Source of the DNA: a bacterium
GTDB lineage: Bacteria > Tectomicrobia > Entotheonellia > Entotheonellales > Entotheonellaceae
Assembly: GCA_027294925.1 (NCBI GenBank)
Contig: JAPULM010000421.1
Coordinates: 1 to 12,673 of the forward strand
DNA length: 12,673 nucleotides
Reading direction: 5' to 3'
Shown piece by piece: positions 1 to 7,016 of this stretch (positions are counted from its first letter, which is position 1; each line of letters starts with the position of its first letter). The notes below the pieces were generated by a model, which worked only from the letters and a program-made list of their open reading frames with translations, ran no database searches and had not been told where the DNA came from. The position numbers were made by a program, and so were the translations under genes.

Positions 1-452
1 CCACCTGGGGAATCTCTAGCGGCCTTCTGCTGACGGGTTCGATGGTCGGGCTGGTCTTCGCCTACCTGGTTCGCTTCCTGGCGGTATGTTGCCAGACGGT
101 TGAGGCGAGCCTGGTCAAGATCACACCGAGCATGGACATGGCCGGGCGCTCCCTTGGCGCCGGTTCCGGGCGATTGCTGCGGCGCATTCACCTGCCGTTG
201 ATACGTGCCGGTCTGACCAGTGCCACTATTCTGGTGTTTGTCGACGTGATGAAGGAGATGCCGGCCACCCTTCTGCTACGGCCCTTTGGCTACGAGACGT
301 TGGCGGTCAGGGTATGGCAGCTCACTTCCGAATCGTTCTGGGAACTGGCAGCGCTTCCGGCGCTGACCATTGTGGGGATTGGTATGCTTCCGGTGCTGAT
401 TCTGACGCGTAGCAGCACGCCGCCATTGGAGCGGCAGGGCAAACGGGGATGA
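1..452 (+). CDS. Fe(III) ABC transporter permease, C-terminal part (FbpB/SfuB-like)
   Basis: This is the last 149 codons of an inner-membrane permease; the 5' part lies outside the window and the reading frame is open from base 3. FbpB-type permeases pass ferric iron from a periplasmic binding protein through the membrane, driven by a cytoplasmic ATPase. The visible part has the permease EAA-type loop that contacts the ATPase (AGRSLGAG, then about 10 residues, then HLPL). It is followed by the signature VDVMKEMPATLLLRPFGY and a run resembling TLAVRVWQLTSE, both typical of the iron(III) branch of the BPD permease family. A last hydrophobic helix ends in a short basic tail, so the C-terminus looks complete. 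The binding-protein and ATPase genes are not visible here. The next gene starts about 180 bases later with its own probable promoter, so co-transcription is unlikely. The family call is firm; iron as the substrate is inferred from the family. Confidence 0.88.
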   Translation, partial: TWGISSGLLLTGSMVGLVFAYLVRFLAVCCQTVEASLVKITPSMDMAGRSLGAGSGRLLRRIHLPLIRAGLTSATILVFVDVMKEMPATLLLRPFGYETLAVRVWQLTSESFWELAALPALTIVGIGMLPVLILTRSSTPPLERQGKRG

Positions 453-551
453 TCCCAATGCTTTCCCTACACGCAGCCATCGCCGCGGGCGAGGAGCAGT
501 AGCCGGGAGGACAGCGTGAAAACGGCGTTTCTTTTTCCTTTACATCTAAAA

Positions 552-580
552 TTGCCCATTTGATTGGTGCATGCTATGCT
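552..580 (+). promoter_or_regulatory. Probable sigma-70 promoter of the RND gene (extended -10)
   Basis: A -35-like TTGCCC (552-557) is followed, after exactly 17 bases, by TATGCT (575-580). A TG dinucleotide at 572-573 gives an extended -10 motif. Transcription would begin near 587, about 50 bases before the ATG at 637. This placement puts the earlier in-frame ATG at 571 inside the promoter and so supports the later start. Weak -35, reasonable -10; unproven. Confidence 0.4.
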
Positions 581-636
581 ACCTTAGCGTTGAGACACGC
601 CTTTTTCTTGAGCTTCGTACGGGAGTCCCTTCGTCT

Positions 637-3600
637 ATGCAATTGGTTGCAACCTCTATTCGTAAGCCGGTTAGCGTCACCGTTGGCGTGCTATTAATCA
701 CCCTGTTTGGCTTGATTGGTTTTTATCGTATCCCTATTCAACTCACCCCTACCGTGGATCGTCCCCGCATTACCGTAGAGACAACCTGGCGCGGCGCCAG
801 CCCGCAGGAAGTCGAAAGCGAAATTGTCGACGAGCAAGAAGATCAGCTCAAAAGTCTTGATCAACTGATTCGCATGACGAGCGAAAGTAAAGATGGCGTA
901 GGATCGGTTATTTTAGAATTCGAAGTAGGGACAGATATTGACGCGGCCCTGCTCAAAGTATCGAACAAATTAAATCAAGTTGCAGAATATCCGGCTGAGG
1001 CGGACCGTCCTGTCATTAGCAATGTCGACATCCGCGCCAACGCCATCGCCTGGCTCGTCCTTCGCCCCAAAGCAGATAACCCGGTCAATATCTATCACCT
1101 GCGGGATTTCACCGAAGATTTTATTAAACCTCGCCTCGAGCGTGTTCAAGGCGTCGCCTCGAGTAACATCTTCGGCGGCCAGGATCGGGAACTTCGCGTT
1201 CAGATTGATCCGCACGCCCTAGCAGCGCGTGGCATTACCATCCCACAACTGGCGGCCGTTCTTGCACGTGAGAACCAGAACATCAGCGCCGGCGACTTTG
1301 AAGAAGGCAAGCGCCGCTATGTGATTCGCACCGTGCCGGAATTTCAGACACCGGAAGATGTTGAACGCGTCGTAATCACCTATGACCGAGGCATGCCGGT
1401 TTATGTCAAAGATGTTGCCGATGTCCGCTTGGATTACAGTGATGCCGCGTACGTCGTGCGGCAAAATGGCCATCCGGCAATCGCCATCAATGCCCTACGT
1501 GCGACGGGTTCTAATATCATTGAAACTATGCGTGGTATTCGTAAGGCGGTAGACGAGCTGAACGCCAGTATCGTCGTAGAGCGCGGCTTAACGCTAACCC
1601 AAGTCTATGACGCAACTGAATATATCGACAGCGCCATTGCGCTGGTGCAATCCAATATCGTTGTTGGCGGCGGTCTGGCTCTCGTCGTTCTGCTCGTCTT
1701 TCTACGTAGCCTTAGTAGTACTTTAATTGTCGGCCTGGCGATTCCAATCAGCGCTGTCGGCACCTTTCTAGGCATGTCGCTATTAGGCCGTAACCTCAAT
1801 GTCATTAGTCTTGCCGGTCTGGCCTTCGCCATCGGTATGCTGGTTGACAACGCCATTGTTGTGCTTGAAAACATCTACCGCCACCGACAGTTAGGCAAAT
1901 CCCGTTCACAGGCCGCTTACGACGGTACAGTCGAAGTTTGGGGCGCCGTCTTGGCTAGTACGCTAACGACCATTGCCGTGTTTTTACCGGTCGTGTTCAT
2001 TCAAGATGAGGCCGGACAGTTGTTCCGCGACATTGCCATTGCGATTAGTGTCGCCGTGGCCTTGAGTCTGGTGATTTCCATTACGGTTATTCCAAGCCTA
2101 GCGACCCGCATTCTCCGTATCAGTGGGGAAGGGCGGAGGCGGCAAGCCGATAGCCGTCCAGCAGCAATCGTCCAGGCCGCGACCAGCCTGGTGGATCGCG
2201 TGGCTGCTTTCGTCTACTGGCTCTGCGGCTCCGTCTTACGGCGCCTGTCAGTCGTTCTCATCTTGACCGTTGTGTCCCTGGGCGGCGCCTTCCTTTTGGC
2301 ACCTGACACGGAATATCTACCGGAAGGCAATCGTAATCTCTTATTGGGCATTCTATTACCCCCTCCCGGCTACAATCTGGAAGAATACCAGGCCATCGGG
2401 CGCGCCATCGAGCGAGACCTCCGCCCATACTGGGAGGCCCAACCAGACACGCCTGAAGCCGCCCAACTGAATGGACCTTTAATTCGCAATTTCTTTTTTG
2501 TTGCCCGCGGCCGCCAGGTGTTTATGGGTGTAGTGGCGCGTGATCCCGAAAAAATAAAAGCGCTTAGACCGGTGATTCAGCAAGCTCTAGGGAAAATTCC
2601 TGGTATGATTCCTATTGTCGTCCAAGCCAGCTTATTTCAGCGCAACCTAGGTGAAGGCCGCTCCATTGATATCGAAATCACCGGACCTGATCTTGCCAAG
2701 CTGGTACAAAATGGCCTTAACATCTTTATGGCATCACGCCAACACATACCGGGCTCACAAGTCCGACCCATACCCAGTCTTGACTTGGGCAATCCCGAGA
2801 TTCAGATCATCCCTGATCGCAACCGCATGGCCGAGTTGCAGATGACAGGTAGTGATTTAGGATACATCGTACGCGCCATGATTGATGGGGTCAAAGTGAG
2901 CGAGTATCAATATGAGGGCCGTAAAATTGACCTGATTTTACGTAGCGCTGCACATTTTACGCAGCGCACGCAAGATGTCGAGCATTTATCCCTTAACACG
3001 GTCACCGGGCAACTGGTGACATTAGGTTCATTGGCGCACGTGCAACTGGTCAATGGCCCGGAACAGATCAATCACATTGAACGGCAACGCGCAATTACCA
3101 TCCGCGTGACCCCACCCGCGGATATTGCACTACAAACCGCGATGCGCCGCATCGAACAGGATATTGTTGCCCCGTTGCGGCAACAGGGCCGCTTAGGACC
3201 AGCCGATAGGATCAAACTGGCCGGCACCGCAGACAAACTCACCACCACTCGGCTGGCCTTACAAGGCAACCTGTTGCTGGCCTTAATTATCACATTTTTG
3301 TTAATGGCGGCTCTATTTGAAAGCTTTCTCTACCCCTTCGTCATTATGTTTAGCGTACCGCTTGCTGCCATCGGCGGCTTTCTTGGTCTATTTCTGGTTA
3401 ACCACCTACTCAGCCCGCAGCCGCTTGATATTCTCACCATGTTAGGCTTTGTCATTCTCATTGGCGTGGTGGTCAACAATGCCATTCTCATTGTCCATCA
3501 GGCACTGAACTTCATGCGCCATGAGGGCCTCGAAGCCCGCCAGGCAATCCAAGAATCGGTGCGAACCCGAATACGTCCCATTATGATGAGTGCCATCACC

Positions 3601-3822
3601 AGTGTCTGCGGCATGCTACCATTGGTGTTGTTCAGTGGAGCAGGTTCGGAACTCTACCGAGGTCTGGGCAGTGTGGTGATTGGCGGTTTGAGTGTGTCAA
3701 CGATTTTCACCCTCTTTGTCGTTCCGACTTTATTTAGTTTAGTCCTTGATATCAGAACAAGACTGGGATGGTTTCGACACACGCCAGTCATCAGCCAAGC
3801 GGAAAATATAGTCGTCGATTAA
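637..3822 (+). CDS. RND (HAE-1 / AcrB-like) efflux transporter, inner-membrane subunit
   Basis: The product is a 1,061-residue proton-driven pump of the AcrB/MdtB type, near the family's usual 1,020-1,050. It would sit in the inner membrane as a trimer and push drugs or other amphiphiles out through an adaptor and an outer-membrane channel. The start is ATG 637, preceded by GGGAG at 621-625. The frame is open back to ATG 571, but that codon lacks a ribosome site and overlaps a likely promoter. Features are an N-terminal helix (about 11-29), a large periplasmic loop, then TM2-6 with the motif GMLVDNAIVVLEN, a second periplasmic loop, and TM8-12 with GVVVNNAILIV and RIRPIMMSAIT. Asp404 matches AcrB D407, but the D408 position is Asn405 and the AcrB K940 position is Asn947. 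No adaptor or channel gene lies beside it, so partners must be encoded elsewhere. Substrate unknown. Confidence 0.93.
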   Translation: MQLVATSIRKPVSVTVGVLLITLFGLIGFYRIPIQLTPTVDRPRITVETTWRGASPQEVESEIVDEQEDQLKSLDQLIRMTSESKDGVGSVILEFEVGTDIDAALLKVSNKLNQVAEYPAEADRPVISNVDIRANAIAWLVLRPKADNPVNIYHLRDFTEDFIKPRLERVQGVASSNIFGGQDRELRVQIDPHALAARGITIPQLAAVLARENQNISAGDFEEGKRRYVIRTVPEFQTPEDVERVVITYDRGMPVYVKDVADVRLDYSDAAYVVRQNGHPAIAINALRATGSNIIETMRGIRKAVDELNASIVVERGLTLTQVYDATEYIDSAIALVQSNIVVGGGLALVVLLVFLRSLSSTLIVGLAIPISAVGTFLGMSLLGRNLNVISLAGLAFAIGMLVDNAIVVLENIYRHRQLGKSRSQAAYDGTVEVWGAVLASTLTTIAVFLPVVFIQDEAGQLFRDIAIAISVAVALSLVISITVIPSLATRILRISGEGRRRQADSRPAAIVQAATSLVDRVAAFVYWLCGSVLRRLSVVLILTVVSLGGAFLLAPDTEYLPEGNRNLLLGILLPPPGYNLEEYQAIGRAIERDLRPYWEAQPDTPEAAQLNGPLIRNFFFVARGRQVFMGVVARDPEKIKALRPVIQQALGKIPGMIPIVVQASLFQRNLGEGRSIDIEITGPDLAKLVQNGLNIFMASRQHIPGSQVRPIPSLDLGNPEIQIIPDRNRMAELQMTGSDLGYIVRAMIDGVKVSEYQYEGRKIDLILRSAAHFTQRTQDVEHLSLNTVTGQLVTLGSLAHVQLVNGPEQINHIERQRAITIRVTPPADIALQTAMRRIEQDIVAPLRQQGRLGPADRIKLAGTADKLTTTRLALQGNLLLALIITFLLMAALFESFLYPFVIMFSVPLAAIGGFLGLFLVNHLLSPQPLDILTMLGFVILIGVVVNNAILIVHQALNFMRHEGLEARQAIQESVRTRIRPIMMSAITSVCGMLPLVLFSGAGSELYRGLGSVVIGGLSVSTIFTLFVVPTLFSLVLDIRTRLGWFRHTPVISQAENIVVD

Positions 3823-3857
3823 GCTACGCCTTTAACATTTTTGACCAGAAGACAAAA

Positions 3858-4550
3858 CTACGACAGGGCGCCGGAGCGCCTCAACTTACGGAGGAAATAA
3901 GCCCACATCAGCTTGAATGCCTCGGGATGATAAATACGCTGTTTCTTTTCCAATGCCTCTGCTTCGCAGGTCCACTCGATCTCACCATACTGCTCGGCCA
4001 GGAGTTGCATACGCGCTGCCTTTTCCAACAGAATGGCGCTTACACAAGCTTCCTCAACCGATGCCCCCACCACCACAATACCGTGATTTTTCAACAGGAG
4101 CGCATTGTACCCAGCAAGCGCTTCAGCAAGCGCTTGCCCCAATTCCTGGCTAACAATCAAATCAGAGGTTTGCACGAAACGCGGCAGCGTCGGGGCAAAT
4201 AGCGTCCCTTCATGATTAACTGGACGCAGGGGCACATCGACAGCCGAAAACGCCGTGGCATAGGGGGGGTGGGTATGAATCACGCACTGCACGTCGGAGC
4301 GGCGACGATAAATCTCGGTATGAATCGGAAATTCTGAGTGCCGCGGTAATTCACCCGCCAACTGATTGCCATCTAAATCAAGGGTAAGCACGTCATGTGT
4401 CCGAACCTCTTCTAAGCCAAGGGTATGAGGTTTCATCCAAATGTGCTCCGTACCCTCAATACGTGCGGTTACATGACCGTATATGGTATCAATATGCCCT
4501 TCCATCGAGAGGATATTGCACGCCTGCGCCACCTGGGCTCTGACATCCAT
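3858..4550 (-). CDS. Class II aldolase/adducin-family zinc enzyme
   Basis: This 230-residue cytoplasmic protein has the full length of the L-fuculose-1-phosphate aldolase / L-ribulose-5-phosphate 4-epimerase family. Members use Zn2+ to stabilise an enediolate while breaking or remaking a C-C bond, or for related decarboxylations. The expected active site is present at nearly the same numbers as in E. coli FucA: Glu73 in SEFPIHTEIY (general acid/base), His92 and His94 in HTHPPYATAF, and His156 in KNHGIVVVG (zinc ligands). The start at 4550 is backed by an AAAGGA-type ribosome site about 9 bases upstream. The gene runs tail-to-tail with the RND gene, with a 35-base gap, and has no operon partner. 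The C-terminal helix region is basic (RKLRR). Many members of this branch have unknown substrates, so the sugar acid or sugar phosphate used cannot be named. Family call strong; specificity open. Confidence 0.92.
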   Translation of the reverse strand: MDVRAQVAQACNILSMEGHIDTIYGHVTARIEGTEHIWMKPHTLGLEEVRTHDVLTLDLDGNQLAGELPRHSEFPIHTEIYRRRSDVQCVIHTHPPYATAFSAVDVPLRPVNHEGTLFAPTLPRFVQTSDLIVSQELGQALAEALAGYNALLLKNHGIVVVGASVEEACVSAILLEKAARMQLLAEQYGEIEWTCEAEALEKKQRIYHPEAFKLMWAYFLRKLRRSGALS

Positions 4551-4681
4551 CAGTCCATTCCTTTCGTATCATGCATGAAGGCAAATGCGCCACAGCAAGC
4601 TCTGTTTTATCCCAATAGTTCCGAGGCGATTGGGTCAACAATGATCAACATAACGAAAGCAAATCGCCCCATCCTTGACCA

Positions 4682-4710
4682 ATAATACCTAATAACTGGA
4701 TATAATTCAA
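4682..4710 (-). promoter_or_regulatory. Candidate sigma-70 promoter of the aldolase gene
   Basis: On the minus strand, TTGAAT (4705-4710) and TATTAT (4682-4687, 5 of 6 consensus) are exactly 17 bases apart. They point toward the aldolase and give a leader of roughly 125 bases. The fit is good but rests on motif matching only. Confidence 0.42.
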
Positions 4711-4888
4711 ATGGTTGTATTTTGGCATGAGATCTGCGTCTCACCCCCACTACGCTTCTCCTCTCCCGACCCGGTAGCGGTGCAGGAAGGCCTTGTTTCG
4801 TCATCAGGTTCCGCATGAGCCAAAGGCAGAGAATCAGAAATATTTTAATTAAGAAATAATTCTACTATTATTTATAATAAATCATTGT

Positions 4889-4918
4889 TTGACATCTTTC
4901 ATTGTATAGATAGATACT
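4889..4918 (+). promoter_or_regulatory. Candidate promoter of the TPR gene
   Basis: A perfect -35 TTGACA (4889-4894) is followed after 18 bases by GATACT (4913-4918, 4 of 6). Transcription would start near 4925 and leave a leader of about 115 bases that includes the 4938-4975 and 4998-5018 inverted repeats. The -10 is weak. Confidence 0.33.
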
Positions 4919-4997
4919 TTATACAGGCAGAAACATCGTTTGGATTAAAAAATATACCCTACTGATTAGCCAAACAATATTTAGAGCTTAGGCTTGA

Positions 4998-5018
4998 CTT
5001 AAGCATGGATGCTTTAAG
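4998..5018 (+). promoter_or_regulatory. Near-palindrome in the TPR gene leader
   Basis: CTTAAGCAT, GG and ATGCTTTAAG pair almost completely, with one bulged base. The element ends 8 bases before the ribosome site (AAAGGG, 5026-5031; ATG 5040). It could be an operator or an mRNA hairpin that affects ribosome access. The role is inferred only from its shape and place. Confidence 0.35.
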
Positions 5019-5039
5019 AAACTAGAAAGGGATCGATAC

Positions 5040-6557
5040 ATGATTGCACCCACACGCATGTGGTTAATTGGCATGGCCTGCGCCATAGGTCTATCGGCAC
5101 AGATCGGATTGCCCGAGGCCGCCCAGCAAACGGTGGCAGAACCCGGGATCGCTATTATCCAACCAGGCGCCATGTGGCAAGCCTATACGGATGGTGGCAA
5201 TCGGGCATTTGATGCAGGACGCTATGCAGAGGCAGAAAAACTTTTCCTGGCCGCTCTACAGGAAGGCGAAATTTTTGGGCCACAAGATGCACGTCTAGCA
5301 ATAAGCTTGAACGATTTGGGCAAGCTTTATCATACAACGGGTCAATATGGCAACGCCGAAGGGCTGTTCATGCGCGCCCTATCGCTTGACAAACAAATCT
5401 GGGGAAAACGTCATTCTCAAGTTGCAAAAGACCTCATTCATGTTGCCGAGCTGTATCACACCCAAGGCCGCTATAGCCAATCAGAATCACTTTTTACCCG
5501 CGCCTTGACGATCGACGAAAACGAGTGGGATGGTAAGAAAGTGGGATTGGCGACAAACTTCAGCAAACTAGCTGATCGCTACCGCGCTCAAGGCAAAATC
5601 GCCAAGGCAAATTTTCTTGAAGGCCGGGCGCTGGAAACCATGCGAGAGTCAATGCAGGCTGGACATCCTCGCGTATCGGCGGACTTGAACCATATGGGCC
5701 GCTTGTATCACACCCAAGGACGGTTCGTCGAAGCGGAGTCGCTGTTCATGCGTGCCCTACGGATTGATGAGTACACGCTAGGCGCCAACCACCACCATGT
5801 TGCCACCGATCTGAATAACCTGGGATCGTTGTATCACACCCAGAACCGCCTCGACGCAGCAGAGCCTATGTTCATGCGCGCCATGCAAATTGAACAGCAT
5901 ATTGCAGAGGGTCAACATGCTGGCATGTCTGCCACGCTGAACCATCTCGGCGAACTCTACCGGGCGCAAGGCCGCTATAGTGAAGCAGAAGCAATGTTCG
6001 CACAGGCCATGCAAATCGACGAGAACGTTTTTGGCAAAACCCACCCTCGGATGGCTACCGACCTCACCCACTTGGCTCGTTTATCCCACGATCAAGGGCA
6101 GTTTGTAAATTCGGAAGCCCATTTCAACCGGGCCATGGCCATTGATCGAAACGCCCTGGGCGAACACCACCCCCGCGTGGCCATGCGTATGAGTCATATC
6201 GCCAATTTGCACCGCTCTATGGGCAATGTTGAAACAGCAGAAGAATTCTACAGCCGTTCGACAGAGCTGCTAGAAAATGTGCTTGGGGCAGAGCATCCTG
6301 ACCTCGCAACGGTGATGACTCGGCAAGCAGACTTCTATCATGAGCAGGGTCGGCATGCCGAAGCCGAAATGCTATACAAACACGCCTTAGCAATGTTCGA
6401 AAAGGCCTTTGGCCCTGGACATCCCAAAGTCGCGAACGCGCAAGAACAAATCGTTGTCCTGCAACGCGAAGCGCAGGCCAACATTGAACATGCTGAAACC
6501 CATGCACAAGCCGACACGGGCGATAACACCCGTCCTGCCGGCCAAGCGGGGTTTTAA
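5040..6557 (+). CDS. Exported protein with ten kinesin-light-chain-type TPR repeats
   Basis: The product is 505 residues. The N-terminus looks like a Sec signal peptide: a short start with Arg6, a hydrophobic stretch at about 8-24, then PEAAQQ as a possible cleavage zone, so a periplasmic or secreted location is likely. Residues 48-467 divide into ten consecutive 42-residue units with no insertion or deletion. Each follows the plan L..LG.LYHTQGRY.EAE.LF.RAL.IDE..., then GxxHPRVATD. This is the 42-residue kinesin-light-chain type (TPR_10/TPR_12), not the 34-residue type. Such arrays form a right-handed superhelix that binds peptides or proteins; no catalytic domain accompanies it. The C-terminal 38 residues are polar (AETHAQADTGDNT), probably disordered. 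The start is ATG 5040 with AAAGGG 8 bases upstream. It is probably a single-gene unit. The partner is unknown; a scaffold or host-interaction role would be a guess. Confidence 0.87.
   Translation: MIAPTRMWLIGMACAIGLSAQIGLPEAAQQTVAEPGIAIIQPGAMWQAYTDGGNRAFDAGRYAEAEKLFLAALQEGEIFGPQDARLAISLNDLGKLYHTTGQYGNAEGLFMRALSLDKQIWGKRHSQVAKDLIHVAELYHTQGRYSQSESLFTRALTIDENEWDGKKVGLATNFSKLADRYRAQGKIAKANFLEGRALETMRESMQAGHPRVSADLNHMGRLYHTQGRFVEAESLFMRALRIDEYTLGANHHHVATDLNNLGSLYHTQNRLDAAEPMFMRAMQIEQHIAEGQHAGMSATLNHLGELYRAQGRYSEAEAMFAQAMQIDENVFGKTHPRMATDLTHLARLSHDQGQFVNSEAHFNRAMAIDRNALGEHHPRVAMRMSHIANLHRSMGNVETAEEFYSRSTELLENVLGAEHPDLATVMTRQADFYHEQGRHAEAEMLYKHALAMFEKAFGPGHPKVANAQEQIVVLQREAQANIEHAETHAQADTGDNTRPAGQAGF
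5181..6440 (+). repeat. Ten in-phase 126-bp units encoding the TPR array
   Basis: The TPR units are exactly 126 bp each at codon level. Most have diverged in DNA, but several keep identical blocks at multiples of 126: tgtatcacaccca starts at 5452, 5704 and 5830 (252 and 126 apart), and a ttcatgcg block recurs at 5368, 5746 and 5872. This points to growth by unequal duplication, with units 2, 3, 5 and 6 most alike. Confidence 0.8.
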
Positions 6558-6576
6558 CTGCCATTAGCAGAATATT

Positions 6577-6614
6577 AGAGCCGGCACGCGCAACGCCTAC
6601 GGCCTGTCGGCTCT
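6577..6614 (+). terminator. Hairpin, possible terminator of the TPR gene
   Basis: AGAGCCGGCA (6577-6586) pairs with TGTCGGCTCT (6605-6614) through ten positions, one of them a G-T wobble, across an 18-base loop. It begins 19 bases after the stop codon. Only ATTTT follows, so it would be a weak intrinsic terminator or an mRNA 3'-end protector. Confidence 0.42.
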
Positions 6615-6628
6615 ACATTTTGCGGATG

Positions 6629-6656
6629 ATGCGCCACGCAATTTTGTGGGGCGCAT
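6629..6656 (+). terminator. Second hairpin downstream of the TPR gene
   Basis: ATGCGCC (6629-6635) pairs perfectly with GGCGCAT (6650-6656), and AC/GT can extend the stem past a bulge. It lies only 14 bases after the first hairpin. Neither has a long T-tract, so termination is possible but unproven. Confidence 0.35.
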
Positions 6657-6762
6657 TGGAAGTACAGTTTTAGGTGACGAGCCCCCCTGACATGTAACTC
6701 CAGTGTCACTCCCTCACGCGTGCACCAGATGCCCCACAGGAGGCGACGGAAGGAACGGGAAC

Positions 6763-6930
6763 ATGTCATGCATTTCTGTACTTATGCGGGCAACGCTAAA
6801 TATTTTCAGTGGACACTTTGGTGCCGGTCTACTCGGTGCGATGCCTTCATCGTGTCATGCGGTCCTGTGGCAAGGATTTGCTGCACTGGTTCTCTGCTTG
6901 ACCCTAGTGTTTTGTTGGCGCGCTAGATGA
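6763..6930 (+). CDS. Possible small hydrophobic protein, 55 residues
   Basis: ATG 6763 has a good ribosome site, GGAAGGA at 6748-6754, 8 bases upstream. The frame continues upstream to 6703, but that start is less well placed. The predicted protein has an amphipathic N-terminal half (MSCISVLMRATLNIF) and a C-terminal hydrophobic helix (about residues 36-52, QGFAALVLCLTLVFCW) closed by RAR, giving a positive-inside tail-anchor look. No family is recognised. The frame overlaps another open frame (6720-6926) with no helix-like pattern. It could be a real single-pass membrane microprotein or chance; the ribosome site and helix are the only support. Confidence 0.3.
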   Translation: MSCISVLMRATLNIFSGHFGAGLLGAMPSSCHAVLWQGFAALVLCLTLVFCWRAR

Positions 6931-7016
6931 GAGAACCGCACCGCACCATTTGCGAGTGTATTTAGAGCCTCGAAAGACGGCCTACCAAACAGCCAGGGGC
7001 GACGTACGACGCGGCA

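Larger units (their letters stand above)
4551..5039. other. Divergent intergenic region between aldolase and TPR genes
   Basis: About 490 bases without a convincing gene. The left half (4551-4830) has mixed composition and holds the aldolase leader and a minus-strand promoter candidate. The right half (about 4828-5020) is strikingly AT-rich, with a TATAAT at 4873-4878, a TTGACA at 4889-4894, and inverted repeats: ATTGTTTG (4884-4891) with CAAACAAT (4971-4978), and GTTTGG (4938-4943) with CCAAAC (4970-4975). A near-palindrome at 4998-5018 sits just before the TPR ribosome site. The short frames here have no protein-like features. Confidence 0.6.
6558..7016. other. Intergenic region with hairpins and a possible small gene
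   Basis: About 460 bases separate the TPR gene from the convergent unknown membrane gene. They contain two hairpins (6577-6614 and 6629-6656), a possible 55-codon gene (6763-6930), and an imperfect palindrome centred on GACGTACGAC (7001-7010). No tRNA-like fold or recognised RNA family was seen. Confidence 0.55.

Noticed and set aside
571..636. N-terminal 22-codon extension of the RND gene from ATG 571
   Set aside because: No ribosome site at 571; the stretch overlaps a likely promoter, and the AcrB-type N-terminus begins at ATG 637.
3858..3895. GC-rich GGCGC/GCGCC stem at the aldolase 3' end as a terminator
   Set aside because: The stem is only 5 bp, lies inside the coding end, and the T-run is 9 bases away.
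3768..4202. Plus-strand 144-codon frame overlapping the RND end and the aldolase
   Set aside because: It lies antisense to the aldolase, which has a complete active site in its own frame.
5181..6440. Tandem repeat considered as a CRISPR or satellite array
   Set aside because: The 126-bp period encodes in-frame TPR units; there is no repeat-spacer structure.
6999..7012. Imperfect palindrome GCGACGTACGACGC downstream of the unknown membrane gene
   Set aside because: Two mismatches and no T-tract; it does not look like a terminator, and no operator role is supported.
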